Notes: generated from the letters alone by a model not told the origin. A stretch of DNA of 64,000 nt from Branchiostoma floridae (GCF_000003815.2 NC_049991.1:667916-731915); one strand, 5' to 3'; positions 42,501 through 55,945 are shown, counted from the first letter of the stretch. Numbers and translations are program-made.

Positions 42501-43379
42501 GATCAATAGAGAGCAATAAAAACTACACCTGATTTTAAAACTGTTTATTCAATAACATTTCTTGATACATTTGGGGAACAAAGTGTACAATATGTTGGTC
42601 AGGTTGTATTTGACATTTCCAAACGTTAATCACAGAAAAAGATAGTACAAAACGAAAAAAAAAATTTGATCTTAGTTTTCTTGGACAAGATGACTTTCTA
42701 TGACAAGGTGGACAAGGTGGCTAGTATTGTACTAGAAAAGCCACAAAATACACGAGTATGCGAGAACAAAAGGCCTTGATAGAAGGAATACAAGAAATAC
42801 ATCAATTTCAACTGTGTATAGCATTTTTTGAACAACGACTACTGCCTACAGTCAAATCCAGACGCCATCAGAACACAGTACGTACAATGTTTGACACTGT
42901 AAAAGCAACAGTCCCTAACTCAGAAAGAAAAGACTACTTTTTATTTGCGCTGATAGAAAACATATCAATGTTAACTTGCTCAGAGGCACCGGTGCTTACA
43001 GTACGCCAGATAGACACCAGAGGACATTGTTGTCTACTAAAACAGAACAGTTGTTGTAAACATCCATATGTTTGATGTAACTTTTAGTAAGCTGAACTAC
43101 GCGTATCTATAGAATATAACATACTTGTTGGATATAAAATTGTACACTTTGTATTCTGTGAAAACAAGAACATCTACAGACTGCTGGGGGCATGATAGGA
43201 AGTAACTTGATTTGTGATTGTAGTTTCAGTTCTAGGTTCAACCTAGAAATGTCTCATCCCCTCTGTCTACCTGAAGCATTATCAGCGGAGAGAATCATGA
43301 TCTCTTGATAAACGGCAAGGTGTTGAGTACATTTTGATGACACCCCGAGTAATGCTGCTGGTAGGGGGTTAGGACATTC

Positions 43380-43885
43380 TGAGAGCAGTGGCCACTTCTA
43401 CACACAGCGCTTCAGCCCGTTCCTGCGGTATTCAGGCCCGATGTATGGCCGATTCGGTTTCTGTTACCATGTCCATGGCCGAGACTGCATTCGAAGTTAC
43501 TGCAAAGTTCTGTCCTTCAGCGAACCGAGACTTCCCGGTCCTGTCAGCTCACAACAACTTACACTCTTCAACCACCTGTCTTCCTTTCTGGCCCTGTGCC
43601 GTCGTCTTGGTTCGGGAGCCAAGATTACGACACAGGGCATCTTATGTAATGGTCTACTAGTAGGTTCCCGGCCCTAGACCATCACACAAGGCAGAAAAGA
43701 CGGCAGATGGTAGAAGAACACAAGTCGTCATAAGCCAACAGATCCAGGAAACCCCTGCTCTCTAAAGGACTGAATTTCGCAGTAACTCCGAACACAATCT
43801 CAACCATTAACACAGTCACAGAAGCCAAACCAGCCACACACCGGGCCTGTACACCACAGAAACGGGCTGAGGTACCGTGTGCAAA
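43380..43885 (-). repeat. Hairpin sequence (copy a, opposite orientation)
   Basis: Outer arms GCCCGTTCCTGCGGTATTCA...GATTCGGTTTCTGT and ACAGAAGCCAAACCAGCCAC...ACAGAAACGGGCTGA are inverted. The core TTCTGGCCCTGTGCCGTCGT is the reverse complement of the core in copies b and c. Confidence 0.65.
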
Positions 43886-44408
43886 AGAAGCCCCAACTCA
43901 CAAAATGCCCTAGCCACCTACCAACAACATCACTCAGGGTGTCAACAAAACACACTCAAGCACCCTACCACCAACCAAGAGAGACTGATCAGCCCTGCCG
44001 ACAATGCCTCATGTAGACAAAGGGAATCTTAATATCAGCTAAAGTTATGAATGTAACATCACAGATCATTTACTTCCTATCATGCCGATGTCAAGTCAAT
44101 CCCAGCCCATTTCTGCAAGATGATTCCGTTTTAAACGATCAAACCCTAAGATACGAANNNNNNNNNNNNNNNNNNNNNNNNNNNNNNNNNNNNNNNNNNN
44201 NNNNNNNNNNNNNNNNNNNNNNNNNNNNNNNNNNNNNNNNNNNNNNNNNNNNNNNNNNNNNNNNNNNNNNNNNNNNNGATGCTGAGAGATGTCTCCTTCC
44301 CTGCGTCTTCCCACTGCAAGGACGTGAAATTAATCAATTAGGACAAGGCAGACTAACGTTATTTTCATTTTATGTAATCAAAACATTTAAAAGGGTCACA
44401 GGGACGTC

Positions 44409-45640
44409 TTTATGCCCCAACAGGAGTGAAAATGGTAACCGAAGTCATGCAGAGTTACGTAATAGAATATTGCAATTGTAATGAAGGTCTGCATGTGGGG
44501 TCCCAAAACCTCTTTACTCTGAATTCAGAAGAACACCCTACGTGTTGGGCTTGGTGCCTCCTTGGATTGGCCATGCACTGATGTGGAGAAACACCTTCAG
44601 TGACGCTGCTGCGTGGCACCTCCCTTATCCAGCTCCTCTCTTTAGTGCGTCCAGACATGACTTTTGCTGTGATTTCGGTAAAAGAAACAGACGTTCATCA
44701 GCTGATTCACCACGGCTGCAACAACCAGGAAAGGCTCAACGACTGTCCATTGGTTGAATGTGATACACAATATTAGAACCTCTAATAGTACTACTATTGT
44801 CAATATTTCCCTTGTGGGGGATATCGTGCAGGATTCCTTGGTGAATTAGGCTTTGCTGCCTGTCGTGTCACCCGCAGTACTCCTTCCTCCCCCTGCACAG
44901 ATATAACCGTGCTTCAAAACTGTTTACTGATTCTGCATTCACGACTTCTGCTGTCAGAGTTCCTATACAGAAATTGAAACTGTAAAATCAATGAATGTGT
45001 TCTTCTGACAATGACTGCTGTCCAACAAATAAATATCTTTATGCCCCACAAGGAGTGGAAATGGTAACCAGTCATGCAGAGTTACGTAATAGAATTATTG
45101 TAATGAGGGTCTGTATGAGGGGTTCCACCACCGCTTTACTCTGAATTCAGAAAAACACCCTACGTGTTGGGCTTGGTGCCTTCTTGGCTTGCGTGACGCA
45201 CTGATGTCGAGAAACACCTTCAGTGACGCTGGTACCTGGCACCTCCCTTATCCGGCTCCTCTCTTAGTGCGTCCAGACATGAATTTTGCTGAAATTTCGG
45301 TAAAAGAAACATACATTCATCAGCTGATTCACCACCACTGCAACAACCAGCAAAGGCTCAACGACTGTCCATTGGTTAAATGTGATTCACAATTAGAACC
45401 TCTAATAGTACTACTAATGTCAATATTTACCTTGTGGGGATACCTTGCAGGATTCCTAGGTGAATTAGGCTTTGCTGCCTGTCGTGTCACCCTCCTGTCA
45501 CACACAGCACTCCTTCTTCCCCCAGCACAGGTCCAACCGTGCTTCAGAACTGTTCACTGATTCTACAGTCACGACTTCTGCTGTCAGAGTTCCTATACAG
45601 AAATTGAAACTATAAAATTAATGAATGTGGCCTCTTGACA
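44409..45640 (+). repeat. Tandem duplication, units of about 632 bp (two copies plus a third remnant at 45900-46150)
   Basis: TTTATGCCCCAACAGGAGTG (44409) recurs with small changes at 45041. The downstream blocks CCCTACGTGTTGGGCTTGGT, CACCTTCAGTGACGCTG and AGGCTCAACGACTGTCCATT recur in order. A more diverged third version runs near 45960-46140. Confidence 0.85.
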
Positions 45641-46984
45641 AATACTGCTGTCCTACAAATAAATATCTGATGATGACGAAATATTGCTAGTATTTTTCCA
45701 CAGGCTTTTCAATGCCGTCATACTGAATAATTTGAATCCTCCGACGATCATGTTGACGGGTAATTGAATTAAGCAGTAGCATCTTCGTGTGGTTAACAGA
45801 CGTACGCTGTAATCCAACATGGCGCAGATTACGTTATATGAAAAGCCTGTATACTTCCAACACATGCATAGCTTCTATACCTTATCAAATGCCTGGGGAA
45901 TACCTAGTCGTCAGCCTGCTGTTTTGAACACCGCAGATCTCCTCAAAGATGAACCCTAAGATTCTCCCGACGTCTCCCGGAACGTGTCGTGAAGTACCCA
46001 ACCCGGTAGATATTTTTTTCCATACGGTGCGATTCCGAGATAAGAGACGGGTTCGCGTCAGCTGTCTCGCCACCGCTGCAACAAACGCAAAAAGGTTCAA
46101 CGGCTGCCCAACGGTAAGTGGAAATGTGGCACACAATTACAACTGGACACCTCTGATAAACAGCAATAATTGATAAAGTCCACCTACATAGAATAGCAGA
46201 GCTTGTCGTCTGTCTCGACGTATAAAACGATATATCCCCGGACGTTATCTTGAAACACCTGCAGTAAAGGTTGGCGTCTCTCGTCGGCAACCCTTGTGTC
46301 CCATGCCGTTTGTAGATAGTTCTGCGTACGGCGGTGCGAGACGAAGCGGTTACGGTCTCGCATGACTCAAGAATCGAATGACAATGCCGTGGTCTAGACA
46401 AGCTCAGAAACGCGTGCCCAACACAGGTGAAAAAGATTACTGGTCTGTGATTGGTCAATAAATTGATCAATTTTGTAGACAAGGCGAATCGTGCACCTGC
46501 CCCTGTCTTAACCCCGTCATTCGTCTGAGGTGATTAGGACTTGGCTCGCAGCGTCCCAGCACAGAACAACATCGCGACCGCTTGAGACAACAGGTAAGTA
46601 AGTGCCTTATTGTGTTTATACGTCTTCTACGGTTATTAGTTCAGACTATCATTAGTCCGATAATTAAATAATCCGTAACGTTAACATTCCATTCTTTTGT
46701 GACCAAAAGAGAATGCAAAAAAATTTACATGTAAGGCATCCTTATGCCTTATTCCTTAGATTTTATTACGCCTCTAAATTATTCACTTTCTTGCTCAGTC
46801 CAGGATCTTAGTGGTGCCATCAACCCCGGAACAAGTTAAGTGCTTTTGTGTCTTATGGGGTTAAAATGGTAACATCTTGCAGATATGGACTGGGACTAAC
46901 TTGTCATAGCCACGATAGAAAGTCAATGAATTGAGTGTGTTTTGTTGACATACCGAGGGATGTTTCTGGTAGATATTCGGACGT

Positions 46985-47435
46985 GCATTTTGTAAATGGA
47001 GGCTCCTTTTGCAGTCAAGCTAGGCTTCAGTCCGTTTCCGTGGTGTACATGCCTGGTGTGTGGCTGATTTTTGTTTCTGTTGGTTTCTGTGGCTGTGTTG
47101 CCGGGAGTGTATTTGGTCGTAAAATTATTCTGTTGTTTACAAAACAGGGTCTTCCCTGGTTCACCATCTGTTGTAATTTCTGTTTTATGTCATGGTCAGT
47201 GGTTGTCGGGAACCTAGACCATTACATAATCTGCTTTGTGTCGCTCTCTTGGGTCCCGAACCAAGAGAACAACACAGGCCAGAAAGGACGACAGGTGGTT
47301 GAAGAACCTATTTGATATTAGTAGTTAATTCCTGTAGAAATACTCGACCTCTCGGCGTAAACACAGTCACAGAAACCGAATCAGCCATTCATCGGGCTTG
47401 TATACCGCAGAAACAGACTGAAACAGCCATAGCTC
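46985..47435 (+). repeat. Hairpin sequence (copy b)
   Basis: CTTCAGTCCGTTTCCGTGGT...GGCTGATTTTTGTTTCTG and the later ACAGAAACCGAATCAGCCAT...CAGAAACAGACTGAA are inverted arms of about 65-85 bases. Copy c is at 48359-48809, and a fragment lies at 50350-50420. Confidence 0.75.
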
Positions 47436-48358
47436 TCGAAATTTAAACTGACACAAACGTCAACATTACTTGGGATTTCATTGAAGCACACTCAATCGTT
47501 ACTACACATAAATTCATCCCACTGTTTCCATGATAAATCTAGAACGGAAATTTTAATCACAAACCAAGTTAACTTTCTGTGCTTTAAGTTAAGTCTAAGG
47601 TATATTTCCTATATTTCTGAGCCAAAATGATTCATTTTCGTTTTGTCTTTTCTACCGAGGATCATCGCACCGTAAGAAGAAATGTCCGGACGTGGAAAGG
47701 GAGGCGAGGACTGACGAAGGAAGGTACCGGACGTGACTGAATGGAGATTCACAGTCTTCTGACACATATGACAAGGTATCGTACTGAATTCAGTCAAAGC
47801 ACACAATTTTTAATTGTAAGACAACAGTCTTTGTCCATGGATGACCATTTTCATTTGTGTTGGCAAGTTTAAGTTTACAGTTTCAATTTCGATTTTGGTA
47901 CCTAAACAATTATACACTCAGTAGAAACTTATCTGACTCTGAATTGAATGAAGTGTATGAATACCTTTGTATTACGGTCTGACTGTTTGTGAGGTGGGAA
48001 ACTTGGTCGTAGACATTGTTGGCTGCACTTTGTGTGTTTGTTACAGCGGTGTTGAGGCAAATCATGCATGGCTCTTTCTTTTACCGATTTGCGCCTTATT
48101 TATCGCTAAAACAAGACGTTAAATCTGCACCTTATTCACTTTTTTTTGCTTCTAGGATCTTAGTGATGCCATCAAGCCCGGATCAACTGCAGCCGCAATG
48201 TTTAAGTTAAGTACATAATATGTGTCTTCTGGGGTTAAAATGGTAACATCTTGCAGATATGGACTGGGACTGACTTGTCATAGCCACGATAGGCAGTCAA
48301 TGAATTGAGTGTGTTTTGTTGACATACCGAGGGATGTTTCTGGTAGATATTCGGACGT

Positions 48359-48809
48359 GCATTTTGTAAATGGAGGCTCCTTTTGCAGTCAAGCTAGGCT
48401 TCAGTCCGTTTCCGTGGTGTACATGCCTGGTGTGTGGCTGATTTTTGTTTCTGTTGGTTTCTGTGGCTGTGTTGCCGGGAGTGTATTTGGTCGTAAAATT
48501 ATTCTGTTGTTTACAAAACAGGGTCTTCCCTGGTTCACCATCTGTTGTAATTTCTGTTTTATATCATGGTCAGTGGTTGTCGGGAACCTAGACCATTACA
48601 TAATCTGCTTTGTGTCGCTCTCTTGGGTCCCGAACCAAGAGAACAACACAGGCCAGAAAGGACGACAGGTGGTTGAAGAACCTATTTGATATTAGTAGTT
48701 AATTCCTGTAGAAATACTCGACCTCTCGGCCGGTAGACACAGTCACAGAAACCGAATCAGCCATTCATCGGGCTTGTATACCGCAGAAACAGACTGAAAC
48801 AGCCATAGC
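48359..48809 (+). repeat. Hairpin sequence (copy c)
   Basis: Near-identical to copy b by virtue of the 1.37-kb tandem duplication. Confidence 0.75.
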
Positions 48810-50799
48810 TCTCAAAATTTAAACTGACACAAACGTCAACATTACTTGGGATTTCATTGAAGCACACTCAATCGTTACTACACATAAATTCATCCCACTG
48901 TTTCATGATAAATCTAGAACGGAAATTTTAATCACAATCCAAGTTAACTTTCTGTACTTTAACTTATTAATAAGTATAAGGTATATTTTCTATATTTCTG
49001 AGCCAAAATGATTCATTTTCGTTTTGTCTTTTCTACCGAGGATCATCGCACCGTAAGAAGAAATGTCCGGACGTGGAAAGGGAGGCGAGGACTGACGAAG
49101 GAAGGTACCGGACGTGACCGAATGGAGTCTTCCAACATATATGACAAGGTATCGTACCGTATTGTGTGATTTAAGCACACAATTTTTAATTGTAAGACAA
49201 CAGTCTTTGTCCATGGATGACTTTTTCATTGATGTAGGCAAGTTTAAGTTAACAGTTTCAATTTCGATTTTGGTACCTAAACAATTATATACTCAGTAGA
49301 AAAGTCTTTTTATATTAATTATTCATCTGACTCTGAGTTGAATGAAGTATATGAATACCTTTGTATTGCGGTTTGACTGTTTGTGAAATAGAAAACTTGG
49401 TCGGAAACATTGTTATCTGTACCTTGTGTATTTGTTGCATGCAGCGGTGTTGAGGCAAATCATGCATGACTGTTTCTTTAACCGATTTGTTAGAAACGCC
49501 TGCAAGCCGTACGAGAGGAAAGGAGCTGGGGAATTGATCTGTCAATCGCCTGCCACTGAAAGTGCTTCGGGACAACATCCAGTGCATCACCGAGCCAAGG
49601 AGGCGTTCAGTCTTTCCGAGACATATGACAAGGTGCTGTGCTGTACTGTATTATGTGAAAGCAGAAATAGGATGGCAATCTTTAGCTGACAAGTTCAATG
49701 CCTGTACCTGAACAATGCTTAGTAGAGGTTTCTTTTTCTTTTCAAAATTAGGACTTATGTGTGGACAGCTAAGCTGTTAGGCAGCTGATGCGTGCATACG
49801 TCCTGGCCCTGATTTTGAACCTGTTCGCAAGTATTGGAGGGAGGAAGCAGACAAGCACACCGTTAACTGGGTTAACACAACTGTGAGTATCCTGTACAAC
49901 TCACACCGTAAACACAGAGTGTCACTGATGTTGAACAGTTTATACCAACTTTGATCAGATAAGATCAGTAACCTATNNNNNNNNNNNNNNNNNNNNNNNN
50001 NNNNNNNNNNNNNNNNNNNNNNNNNNNNNNNNNNNNNNNNNNNNNNNNNNNNNNNNNNNNNNNNNNNNNNNNNNNNCAATTTCCCTCCTTGCAAGAAACA
50101 TAATGCGCCCTTGAGCCAAATTTCAAAATGTTTTGATTCCAAAACAGCAAAATATTGTTGGTCTATCTCATTACAATTGTTTGTAATTTCACTTTCTTGC
50201 AGGTACAACAGGTCTGGAATGAAACATCTCTCAGCAGCTTCCAGTGTCTTATCGGTGCCAACTGTAGCTGCAAGGCTCATGCTTGGACTTATCCTGGTGA
50301 GAGGCTGCCTGATACCATTTTCACGGTGACGTCCAGAGAGATGCACTCAGACCTTCAGCTCGCTTCTGTGTTGTACAGGCCCGATGTGTGACTGATTTGG
50401 TTTCTGTGGCTGTGTCGATGGCCCTGATCGTATTAAAACAGTTACTGTTAATTCTGTTCTTTATAAAACAGGAACGTTCCTGGTTGATCATTATCTGTTT
50501 TCATTTCTGTTTTATTTCCATCTGCCTTAACCTTAAGAACGTAAAAATTTTCTATGATTCTTCAAGTACAAAGGCTCCAAGCTGCCACTATACCATGTAC
50601 TGGCAATGTCGATATTTACTGATTCTAGGCTCTGTTGGCTACTATGTCGTAGAGTAAGGATAGAGAATAGCTTTTATTGAGTGGCTTTGAGAGTTGTACT
50701 GAACTTGTACATATTTGTTCACTTTGCATTCATCTATTGCTTTTAAATAAACAGTTTGAAATCAGGTGTACAGTAATTGTTTTTATTGCTTTCCCCTTT

Positions 50800-51660
50800 T
50801 TAGACACTTATGCCCATGTGTATTGGATGGTCCCTCCCTTCCCAGACCCTTAACCCTATGTGTGAAATAGTTGGTCCCCCTCCCCTTGTTTCCATGTTTG
50901 CCTCCTTTCCAAGGACATTTTAACCCATGCCCCTTTTCCAGGTCCCTAACCCCATGTGCAATGGATTATCCCGTCCCAGATCCTTGGTCCCTTTCTATAT
51001 TCTTTACCCCTGTTAAATGGACGCCCCCTTCCCAGAGTCTTTACCCCATATGAAATGGCTAGTCCTTCCCTAGCCAGACCCTTACCTCGTGTAAAATGGA
51101 TCGTCCCCTTTTCCCCAGAGACTTACCCCAATGTGGAATGGTTGGTTTCTTCCTTCCCGGGCTCTTTGCTCAATGGGAAATAGATGGTCCTACTCCTTAG
51201 ACCCTTAGCCCCAGGTAGAATGATCGGCCCCCTTTCTCACACCCTTAATTCCATCTAAAATAGTTGGCCCCACTCTTTCCAGAATTTCCATACATCCATA
51301 TTTATATGACCAGTTCTCCTTCCCAGAACCTTTGACCCCATGTGTCCCTTACCCTACCCTTACCCATTGTGAAGTGGGTGGTTCCTACCTTGCCTTACGC
51401 TTGTGAAGTGGATGGTCTCTCCTCCCACACCAAGTGAAATGAATAATCCCTCCCCTCCAAAATCCTTGCTTCATGTTAAGCAGATGACCCTCCAGACCTT
51501 TAACCTCATGTGAAATGGTTAGTCCCATCTTCCCATACCCTTACTTCCATTTAACGTAGTCGGCCCCCTTTCCCAGAACCTTTGACCCCGTGTGCAATGG
51601 ACGGTCCCTGCCTATATTGAATGGACGATTTCAAATAATAAATGGTTGGTTCCTCCGTTA
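50800..51660 (+). repeat. Right outer diverged tandem repeat (AATGGATGGTCCC type)
   Basis: About twenty units of roughly 40-45 bases built on CCCTTCCCAGACCCTTAACC, CCATGTGAAATGG and TGGTCCC. The units are highly diverged from each other. Confidence 0.85.
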
Positions 51661-51749
51661 AATGTAAAATAGATGCTTAATCCCTTCAATGTAAAATGGG
51701 GCCATGTTTGACAGTTTATACTCCTGATTGGTTACAATAATCATTACAC

Positions 51750-52760
51750 AATATTTACTTCCATGAAATGTCATGGAGGTTATATGTACACTAGCGTTTG
51801 GCTGTCTGTCTGTGTACAAGATAACTCAAGAATGGCTTAAAGGATTGGGTTCATACTTGGTGTGTTGGTGTGGTAGGATGAAAGCTAGAAATGATTAGAT
51901 TTTGGCCCCCCTAGCGGCTTCCTTGGTACTGCAGTGCAACTTTCAGTTTTGCTATCTCATGCTCTGAAGAAGCTATGGTCACGAATGTTTAGTGTTAGTT
52001 AGCTCTTGTGCTCAAGATTAAGTGACGAAAGTTTGGGCCCCTAGCGACTAGTTTTGGGATAGCAGGGGCATTTTTGTCAAAAACTTCTGAAGTGGATAAC
52101 TCAAGAAGGGAACAACAAATTTTCATGATTTTTGGTATGTAGGTACCTTATACAAAGTTGTACAAAATAAGATACGAACTATGCATAAGAGGAGCACATT
52201 TGCATAATTAATAACAAAAACCAATCATAGCAGTTTTTTTTAATGTATCTCTTGTCCCGGACATGATATGGCCTTGATAGTGGGGCAAGTGGGGCAAGTT
52301 TCAGCCTCCTAATATTTATTTTTGGAACTGCAGGGGCATTTTGTTAAGACATTCCAAAGTGGACAACTGCAGAAGGGAATGACGGATTGACATCATTTTA
52401 GGCATGCGGGTAGCTTAGGCAAAGATGTTAATAAGGATATACGTACATGTTATGCAAATGAGGACTTAATTTGCATAATAAATGTGAAAATCGCATAGTT
52501 CCATTGTTTTTAATAACTGGACCGATAAATGTAACACATGTAAATTATGAAAGATGGAACATAAGCAGATACCAAATACACTAATGAGGAACTGATTTGC
52601 ATAATATATGCGAAAGTTGCAAAACCGCTTAATGAATAATGATGGAAATTTTATACTCGTAACATGTGTATGTTAATCAATGATTAACATCACCATGCAT
52701 AAATCATGAAAATGTGCAAGTCATTTGCATAAAATTTACAAAAGCTTTATTTCTTGAATT
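51750..52760. repeat. Dispersed AT-rich repeat, long copy
   Basis: Opens CATGGAGGTTATATGTACAC and includes AAGATAACTCAAGAATGGC, GGCCCCCTAGCGGCTTCCTT and GGTACTGCAGTG. The final 350 bases match 1-372. It is the most complete copy in this orientation. Confidence 0.8.
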
Positions 52761-52784
52761 TTTACTTAGAGTAAAGCAGCAAAG

Positions 52785-53135
52785 ACAAACTTAGTTGCTC
52801 ATATATTAATGGTGTTCAGCACCATGAACAGACTTACTTGCCCATGTATTGATGGTGTTCAGCATCAAGGACAGTCTTGCTCGTGTCTTTAAAGTGCTCA
52901 GCACAAAGAACAGACTTAGTTGCTCATATATTGAAAGTGTTCAGCACCAAGGACAGACTTAGTTGCTCTTATGTTGATGGTGTTCAGCACCATGGACAGC
53001 TCATGTAATAATGATGTTCAACACCACAGACAGGCTTAGTTGTTCATGTATTGATAGTGTTTAGCACCAAGGACAGACTTAGTTGTTCCTGTATTGATGA
53101 TGTTCAGCACCAAGGACAGACTTAGTTGCATCCTA
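52785..53135. repeat. About 43-bp minisatellite, roughly 8 diverged copies
   Basis: The unit is built on ACAGACTTAGTTGCTCATGT, ATTGATGGTGTTCAGCACCA and AGG. It directly abuts the end of the dispersed repeat. Confidence 0.9.
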
Positions 53136-53585
53136 TAAGCTGTTTGGTGCGTATTTTCATGATCTTTTACGCATACCGTATTCATTTTAATTCCACCATT
53201 TCGATTCCACATAAATCATGACCATCTAATGTAGATCGCAATTGGTTCATTCTTCGCTTCGCTTAATGTTAGTCTTATGTAGGCCTGCCAAAGCCAGCAT
53301 ACTGACTTGAACGTGATACATAGCCAATGCCTTTCTGTAGGCCTCCACAAATTGCCCCTTAAAACTAAACTAAAACAAGTGCTTTAAAAAAGCTGGCATT
53401 TTGCCAAGGTTTGCGTGTGTACACGGTTTTTTTCTAGTTATTGGAATGTGCTGAAACTATTGTTTATATTAAATGGATGTAAAAAGGAAACAAGAACAAT
53501 TTAAAATCACCCTCCCCTGGACTCGATCCCGGACCGTAGCTCTGCAAATCAGGCTGACGTCAGAGGTATTTGTGTAGTGACCCCT

Positions 53586-53770
53586 GAACCCGGAAGTCAC
53601 TTCTCTGCATCATAGCGCACTTTTCAGAAAATGATATCTCAGCAATCGTATACCCCTGCTTTAACATTTTTACATTGTCACGGTCTCCATAGTACATACT
53701 ACAAATCTGGTAAGTTAGAAGGTCCAGTTCTTTTTCGATAATACAGGGCGATCAATGAAAAGTCGTGGCA
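53586..53770. repeat. Interspersed repeat pair, copy 1
   Basis: ATATCTCAGCAATCGTATAC, TTTTTACATTGTCACGGTCT and TACTACAAATCTGGTAAGTT recur with substitutions at 55768-55945. Non-coding. Confidence 0.75.
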
Positions 53771-54429
53771 ATTTCCATTTTCGCACTGGAAATCCTACTA
53801 ATGTCATAGGGTTTCCAGTCGAAATTGTTTTGTACCCAGGGGAATCAGAACATTTGTGTTCCCTAATAGAGGGTGTTGATTTATGAAAAATAAAAGTTAC
53901 AGAACAAAAATCGGACCTTCCGTTCCAGAGATATGGCCCTTTAAAGTTGCTGGGCCATGGGCGGTGTCCGCAGGTGTGGCGCCAGGTGTGAAAATCGCAT
54001 TTCTAATTAGCAATAATTAAGAAAGTAAAAACATTGTGCCACTCAAAAGTTCTTTTCTGCACAGTCCAAGTAGTATTTTGTAGCAATCAAGTAAAGATAA
54101 GATGTTTATTTGCCTTTTTCTTTCACTACAGGTGAGGTCAACCTGCTGAAAATTAAGTTTTTTTCAGCATGGCACATGCACAGCTGGAAAAGTGGCCAAT
54201 TATTTCCAGATGACCCCTTTTTGAAGAGCGATAATCAATAAACTGTTCATCCTATAACTAAGATATTTCAGATATTGGAAATATGTAGTAGATTCTCTTA
54301 ACACAGTTTATTGCAGACATTCTAGAGACATGGTTACGAGATTATGTGTAATCAAAAATACTAATTTGTAACATATCTCAAAAGGTCAAAGGTCATCGGC
54401 ACCTGTCACTTATATAAGTCCACATAAAA
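53771..54429. other. Intergenic stretch, nothing recognised
   Basis: No gene or clear repeat identified. Confidence 0.3.
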
Positions 54430-54660
54430 AATTACCTATCAACATTCTTCTCTATCTCAGTGACAAGTATCACATGTTTAATATAACAGAATAGAAATAG
54501 TTTAGATAATTTCCACATCAATTATGCAAATTAGCTTCTGATTTGCATAATTAATATTTAATTACATGAAGCATCACTTAATCTATCTACATACCAATAA
54601 TCATGATGATCCGTCAACCCCTTCTTGAGTTATTCCCTTTCACAGTCTGACCATAAGCAT
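54430..54660. repeat. Dispersed AT-rich repeat fragment
   Basis: ACATTCTTCTCTATCTCAGT, AATTATGCAAATTAGCTTC and GATCCGTCAACCCCTTCTTG match the 27390-27990 copy. Confidence 0.7.
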
Positions 54661-55767
54661 TGAATATCAGCATACCTTACTACTAAAGGGTTTTGGCACA
54701 TGCTAATTCTAAATTTGCCATCAAAACTATCACATTTCACCAGGAAATACTACTTTTACGACATCTAATGACCAAAAGTATATAAAAAAATATTACCTAT
54801 GAACCATGACCACCTGACTTTGTAACTGGGTTATTCAAGTTTATTGAACAATTGATAATTCTTTGACATTACAACANNNNNNNNNNNNNNNNNNNNNNNN
54901 NNNNNNNNNNNNNNNNNNNNNNNNNNNNNNNNNNNNNNNNNNNNNNNNNNNNNNNNNNNNNNNNNNNNNNNNNNNNNNNNNNNNNNNNNNNNNNNNNNNN
55001 NNNNNNNNNNNNNNNNNNNNNNNNNNNNNNNNNNNNNNNNNNNNNNNNNNNNNNNNNNNNNNNNNNNNNNNNNNNNNNNNNNNNNNNNNNNNNNNNNNNN
55101 NNNNNNNNNNNNNNNNNNNNNNNNNNNNNNNTGAACTTCAGTGGTGATCATCTCAACGTAAATATGCTCACGTTGGACACATTTACAAATGATGTTTCCG
55201 TTCATGAAGTTGGTGACAAAGAAAACAAAAGTTTTGCGTCTCAAACCTGAAACAAACGTGTCCGAACATACAATGTATCTACACTTATAAAGGCTATCTG
55301 TATACAATTAATGAATATCAATACGCTAATTATTTACATGGAAACGAGAATATTTTGATAATTATGGACCCGCCTAACTAAATTTATATGCAGGGTCCTA
55401 CGGCCGTAACTCACGGCCCGGACTCGGCACACCACACGGAGCGAGTAGCACATGTTGAACATTCACATCGCTAACTCACAACAAACCTACACATGTTATA
55501 CATCATTTTAAAGCTTAGAAACCGCTTGTTACACACATGGATGCAACTTTTTGAAAAAATAAGACATCAATGGTGAAAAATGCCATCTAAATTTGCAAAC
55601 TGGAGGTAAACCACCTTAAAATTGCGGTACAAGAAAGTTTCACGTACCAAATTGTAGCTTGTTTTCTTGTCTATCCAATCCTACCATATATGGGTTGCTT
55701 CCAAATAAGGCTGAGATGCAAATCAGGCTGACGCAACGCCATGCCCGCAGAGCGCTCGAACAGGTAA

Positions 55768-55945
55768 ACGCGGAAGTGACTTTCCCGTCTCGCGAGGCAT
55801 TTTCCCGAAGGCCATATCTCAACAATCTTTTATCCCCTGCTTAAAATTTTTACATTGCCAGGGCCTCCATACTACATACTACAATTCTGGTAAGTTTGAA
55901 GTTCTAGGCCTTTCTCAATTTTACACGGCGATCAATCGAAAATCG
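55768..55945. repeat. Interspersed repeat pair, copy 2
   Basis: Same-orientation partner of 53586-53770. Confidence 0.75.

Larger units (their letters stand above)
46720..49500 (+). repeat. Tandem duplication, two copies of about 1.37 kb
   Basis: 46843-47830 and 48217-49220 are nearly identical over about 1 kb (offset 1374 bases). The flanks on both sides also match at lower identity, including ATTCACTTTCTTGCTCAGTC/ATTCACTTTTTTTTGCTTCT and GGTGTTGAGGCAAATCATGC. Matching 126-codon frames at 46935 and 48309 lack an ATG, and I do not call them genes. Confidence 0.93.
42260..51660. other. Second giant inverted-repeat block, about 9.4 kb
   Basis: Left and right ends hold the same diverged tandem repeat in opposite orientations (42262-42500 versus 50800-51660), each followed inward by matching sequence (left ACACCTGATTTTAAAACTGT; right, reversed, CCTGATTTCAAACTGTTTAT). 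Farther in, 44540-44740 matches the reverse complement of about 49440-49620. Arms are enlarged by separate tandem duplications, and two gaps remain. It may be a transposon or a rearranged locus; ends and target duplications are not resolved. Confidence 0.6.

Noticed and set aside
42758-43075. 105-codon ATG ORF
   Set aside because: No recognisable domain, no supporting splice sites or paralogue in the window; open length alone is weak evidence in this AT-rich region.
46935-48689. Two identical 126-codon ORFs (46935 and 48309)
   Set aside because: They begin at GTG, not ATG, cross a hairpin sequence, show no domain, and their identity comes from the 1.37-kb tandem duplication.
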